Positions 30,765 through 37,129 of a stretch of DNA of 37,129 nt are shown here, in pieces (the stretch's first letter is position 1; every line of letters starts with the position of its first letter). The notes beneath the pieces were generated by a model that saw only the letters and a list, made by a program, of their open reading frames with translations, was not told the origin of the DNA and ran no database searches. A program made the translations under genes and the position numbers. The stretch is from NCBI GenBank assembly GCA_021809895.1, contig JAJZJU010000011.1, forward strand, positions 1 through 37,129, given 5' to 3'. This DNA comes from a bacterium (GTDB lineage: Bacteria > Chloroflexota > Dormibacteria > Aeolococcales > Bog-877).

Positions 30765-32432
30765 ATGTCAGCCAAGCAGCTCAAGTTCGATGACCAGGCG
30801 CGCGACGCCTTGCTCCGCGGCACCGCCCAGGTGGCGGCGGCGGTGCGCCCCACCCTCGGCCCCCGGGGCCGCTCGGTGGTCATAGATCGCAAATATGGCA
30901 GCCCTCAGATCTCCACGGATGGGGCGACCATCGTGCGCGACATCGAGCTGCCAGATCACTTCGAGAACATGGGCGCGCAGCTGCTGGCGGAGGCGTCCCG
31001 ACGGGCCAACGACCGCGCCGGTGACGGCACCACCACTGCCGCGCTCTTGGCTGAGGCCCTGGTCGAGGAGGGGGTGCGCAACATGGCGGGCGGCACCTCT
31101 GCGATGGGGCTCAAGCGCGGCATCGACCTGGCGACGGCCAGGGTCCTGAAGGAGCTTGACAAGCAGAGCCGGCCAGTGAATGGTCGCTCCGACATCGCCC
31201 ACGTGGCATCTGTGTCGAGTGGCAGCCAGGAGATCGGCGAGATGATCGCCACCGCCATGGACAAGGTGACCGCCGACGGGGTCATCACCGTGGAGGAGTC
31301 CTCGGGGATCGAGACCGAGGTCAAGGTGGTGGAGGGCATGCAGTTCGACCGGGGCTTCGTCTCCCCATATCTGGTCACTGACCAGCATGCGATGGAGGCG
31401 ATTTTGGAGGATCCCTTGATCCTCATCACCCCCCGGAAGATCTCCGCCGTCAAGGATGTGGTGCCGGTGCTGGAACTGGCGCTGAAGGCGAGCCGTCCGC
31501 TCCTGCTGGTGGCCGAGGACATCGACGGCGAGGCGCTGGCCACCTTGGTTGTGAATCGCCTGCGCGGCACCCTGACCTGCTCGGCGGTGAAGGCGCCTGG
31601 CTTTGGCGACCGCCGCACCGCCATGCTCCAGGACCTGGCCATCCTGACCGGTGCAGAGGTCATCTCCGAGGAGCTGGGGCTGACCCTGGAGGCGGTGCAG
31701 GAGCGTCAGCTGGGCTCGGCCCGGAGGGTCCTGGTCACCAAGGATGACACCACCGTGGTGGAGGGTCGGGGGACTCACGCCGCGATCCAGGAGCGGGTCA
31801 AGGAGATCCAGCGACAGATCGATGAGACTGACTCCGACTGGGACCGTGAGAAGCTGCAGGAGCGCAAGGCCCGTCTGGTTGGTGGGGTAGCCGTGATCAA
31901 GGTCGGGGCTCCCACCGAAACGGCTCTCAAGGAGCGCAAGGAGCGGGTGGAGGACGCCCTGGAGGCGACCAAGGCAGCTGTGGAGCAGGGGATCCTTCCT
32001 GGAGGGGGCAGAAGCCTGCTGCTGGCCGCGACCGCGTTGGAGGGACTGGGCTCTGACGAAGATGAGCGCACCGGGGTGGCTATCGTGCGGCGGGCGCTCG
32101 AGATCCCGACCCGCCAGCTGGCTGCCAATGCTGGAGTGGAGGGCTCGGTCGTCTGCCACAGGGTTGGCCAGATGGGTGAGCACGAGGGCTTCGACGTTGA
32201 GACGTTGGAGTACTGCGACCTGCTCAAGGCCGGGATCGTCGACCCCACCAAGGTGGTGAAGGCCAGCCTGGAGAGCGCGGCGTCGGTGGCAGGGATGTTG
32301 CTCACCACCCAGGCGGCTGTGGCGGACATTCCCGAGCCGGAGCCCGCTGGGATGCCCGGCGGCGGCGGTGATCCCATGGGCGGCATGGGCGGCATGGGTG
32401 GAATGGACGGCATGGACGACATGGACTTCTGA
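30765..32432 (+). CDS. groEL: Chaperonin GroEL (60 kDa)
   Basis: A 555-residue subunit of the double-ring ATP-driven protein-folding chamber. The nucleotide site is seen in [24 protein letters not shown] and the [16 protein letters not shown] block; [12 protein letters not shown] and the [15 protein letters not shown] segment (with the ATPase aspartate) follow. The C-terminus is a Gly-Gly-Met repeat tail ending MDGMDDMDF, as in most bacterial GroELs that face the cavity with it. GGAGG lies upstream of ATG 30765. It is cotranscribed with groES under CIRCE control. Several otherwise conserved N-terminal positions differ slightly from E. coli but the active-site residues are kept. Confidence 0.98.
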   Translation: MSAKQLKFDDQARDALLRGTAQVAAAVRPTLGPRGRSVVIDRKYGSPQISTDGATIVRDIELPDHFENMGAQLLAEASRRANDRAGDGTTTAALLAEALVEEGVRNMAGGTSAMGLKRGIDLATARVLKELDKQSRPVNGRSDIAHVASVSSGSQEIGEMIATAMDKVTADGVITVEESSGIETEVKVVEGMQFDRGFVSPYLVTDQHAMEAILEDPLILITPRKISAVKDVVPVLELALKASRPLLLVAEDIDGEALATLVVNRLRGTLTCSAVKAPGFGDRRTAMLQDLAILTGAEVISEELGLTLEAVQERQLGSARRVLVTKDDTTVVEGRGTHAAIQERVKEIQRQIDETDSDWDREKLQERKARLVGGVAVIKVGAPTETALKERKERVEDALEATKAAVEQGILPGGGRSLLLAATALEGLGSDEDERTGVAIVRRALEIPTRQLAANAGVEGSVVCHRVGQMGEHEGFDVETLEYCDLLKAGIVDPTKVVKASLESAASVAGMLLTTQAAVADIPEPEPAGMPGGGGDPMGGMGGMGGMDGMDDMDF

Positions 32433-32447
32433 CCGTCCCGAGGACGG
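32433..32447 (+). terminator. Tight hairpin after groEL (weak terminator candidate)
   Basis: CCGTCC (32433-32438) pairs with GGACGG (32442-32447) around a three-base loop, directly after the groEL stop. ACAATGGG follows, with no T run. It may cap the groESL transcript 3' end or slow transcription into the next gene, which starts only 26 bases after groEL. Confidence 0.35.
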
Positions 32448-32458
32448 ACAATGGGTCG

Positions 32459-33327
32459 ATGCGCCAGTCATCCACGGTTTGCTTAGCCCTCTGCCAGTAC
32501 GCTCCCCAGGTCGGTGATCCAGAAGGCAACCGTCGCCGGGGGTCATCGTGGATAAATCGAGCTGCCGACGCCGGCGCTGACCTGGTGGTTCTGCCCGAGC
32601 TCGCCTCCTCCGGCTACACCTTTGAGAGCGAGGAGGAGGCCCTGCTCTGCGCAGACGACACCGGTGGATCGACGATCTCCGAGTGGGCCAGGCTGTGCCG
32701 GGAACGTTCGCTCCATGTGGTGTGCGGGTTCTCGGAGCGAGCCGGTGGGATTCGCTACAACGCCGCTGCGCTACTTGGTCCGCAGGGGGTCCTGGGGGTG
32801 TACCGCAAGGCCCACCTCTTCAACGACGAGAAGAGCTACTTCGCTCCCGGTGACACCGGTTTTCCGGTCTTCAGCCTGCCGTTTGGGAAAGTGGGCATCC
32901 TCATCTGCTACGACATCTGGTTTCCGGAGGCCGCCAGGGTTCTGGCCGTCAGGGGTGCGGAACTCCTGTGTGTGCCGACCAACTGGGTGGCCAACTTCCG
33001 CAAGCAGGCCGCCGACGATCGGGGCTGGACCATGGGGGACTACGCCTGCGTGGGCCTGGCAACCCAGAACCAGCTCTTCGTGGCGGCGGCCGACCGGATC
33101 GGAGAGGAGCGCGGCGTGCAGTTCGTCGGCTGCAGCTGCCTGGTCGGCCCTGACGGCAGCATGCTGGAGGGACCAGCTCCGGTTGCGGAGGAGGCCCTGC
33201 TGGTCAGCACGATTGACCTGGAGTGGGCCCGACGGGCCAGGCGGAGGACGCCGCGCAACGACACCCTGGGGGATCGGCGCCCTGACCTTTACGGGGAGCT
33301 CACATCCGCTGAAGGCGCCGGCCGCTC

Positions 33328-33331
<4 letters not shown>
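32459..33331 (+). CDS. Carbon-nitrogen hydrolase (nitrilase superfamily amidase)
   Basis: A 290-residue single-domain hydrolase that cleaves a C-N bond in an amide, nitrile or carbamoyl compound. The catalytic triad is E47 (VLPELASSGY), K117 (YRKAHLF) and C150 (ILICYDIWFPEAAR). The sequence resembles the N-carbamoylputrescine amidase, omega-amidase and aliphatic amidase branches, but the exact substrate cannot be decided. ATG 32459 is the first start after groEL and gives the family's usual length; the ribosome-binding site is weak. Its stop overlaps the GTG of the helicase gene, so the amidase, pcrA and ligA are probably one transcript. Confidence 0.88.

Positions 33332-37129
<3,798 letters not shown>

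Overview
This is a 37 kb piece of a GC-rich bacterial chromosome. Every gene lies on the + strand, gaps are short and start/stop codons often overlap. It is a core, housekeeping region: I see no mobile element, CRISPR array, tRNA or rRNA. The order glmS, acpS, nnrD, alr, tsaE, tsaB, rimI, tsaD, groES, groEL resembles Actinobacteria. However, c-di-AMP synthesis here uses a membrane CdaA followed by a YbbR/CdaR protein, whereas Actinobacteria typically use DisA. With the high GC and complete zinc-ribbon ribosomal proteins, I infer a Terrabacteria lineage near Chloroflexota, Candidatus Dormibacterota or a deep actinobacterial relative. That placement is inference only.

Region 1 (1-12860) is the S10/spc/alpha ribosomal cluster. 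It holds the end of rpsC, then rplP, rpmC, rpsQ, rplN, rplX, rplE, rpsZ, rpsH, rplF, rplR, rpsE, rpmD, rplO, secY, adk, map, infA, rpmJ, rpsM, rpsK, rpsD, rpoA, rplQ, truA, rplM and rpsI. A second promoter probably sits before infA.

Region 2 (about 12880-17708) holds an ornithine carbamoyltransferase, the cdaA-cdaR pair and glmS. This links c-di-AMP signalling with wall-precursor supply.

Region 3 (17740-26829) is rich in fusions: AcpS-NnrD, a divergent MurF-like domain joined to alanine racemase, and ThiE-ThiS. These are followed by thiG and thiL (thiamine) and tsaE, tsaB, rimI, tsaD (tRNA t6A modification and ribosomal protein acetylation).

Region 4 (26830-30210) holds an AMP-forming acyl-CoA synthetase with its own promoter. 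Next is a PHS-family phosphate:H+ symporter preceded by a tandem 11-bp repeat resembling a Pho box.

Region 5 (30211-37129) holds groES-groEL under a perfect CIRCE operator, a nitrilase-superfamily amidase, a PcrA/UvrD helicase and the first part of ligA, cut by the window end.

The strongest candidates for novelty are the three fusion proteins (especially ThiE-ThiS and the degenerate MurF-Alr), the Pho-box-like site on the phosphate transporter, and an altered RHR motif in CdaA. I did not find an obviously new multi-gene system. No gene-free stretch exceeds about 205 bases.
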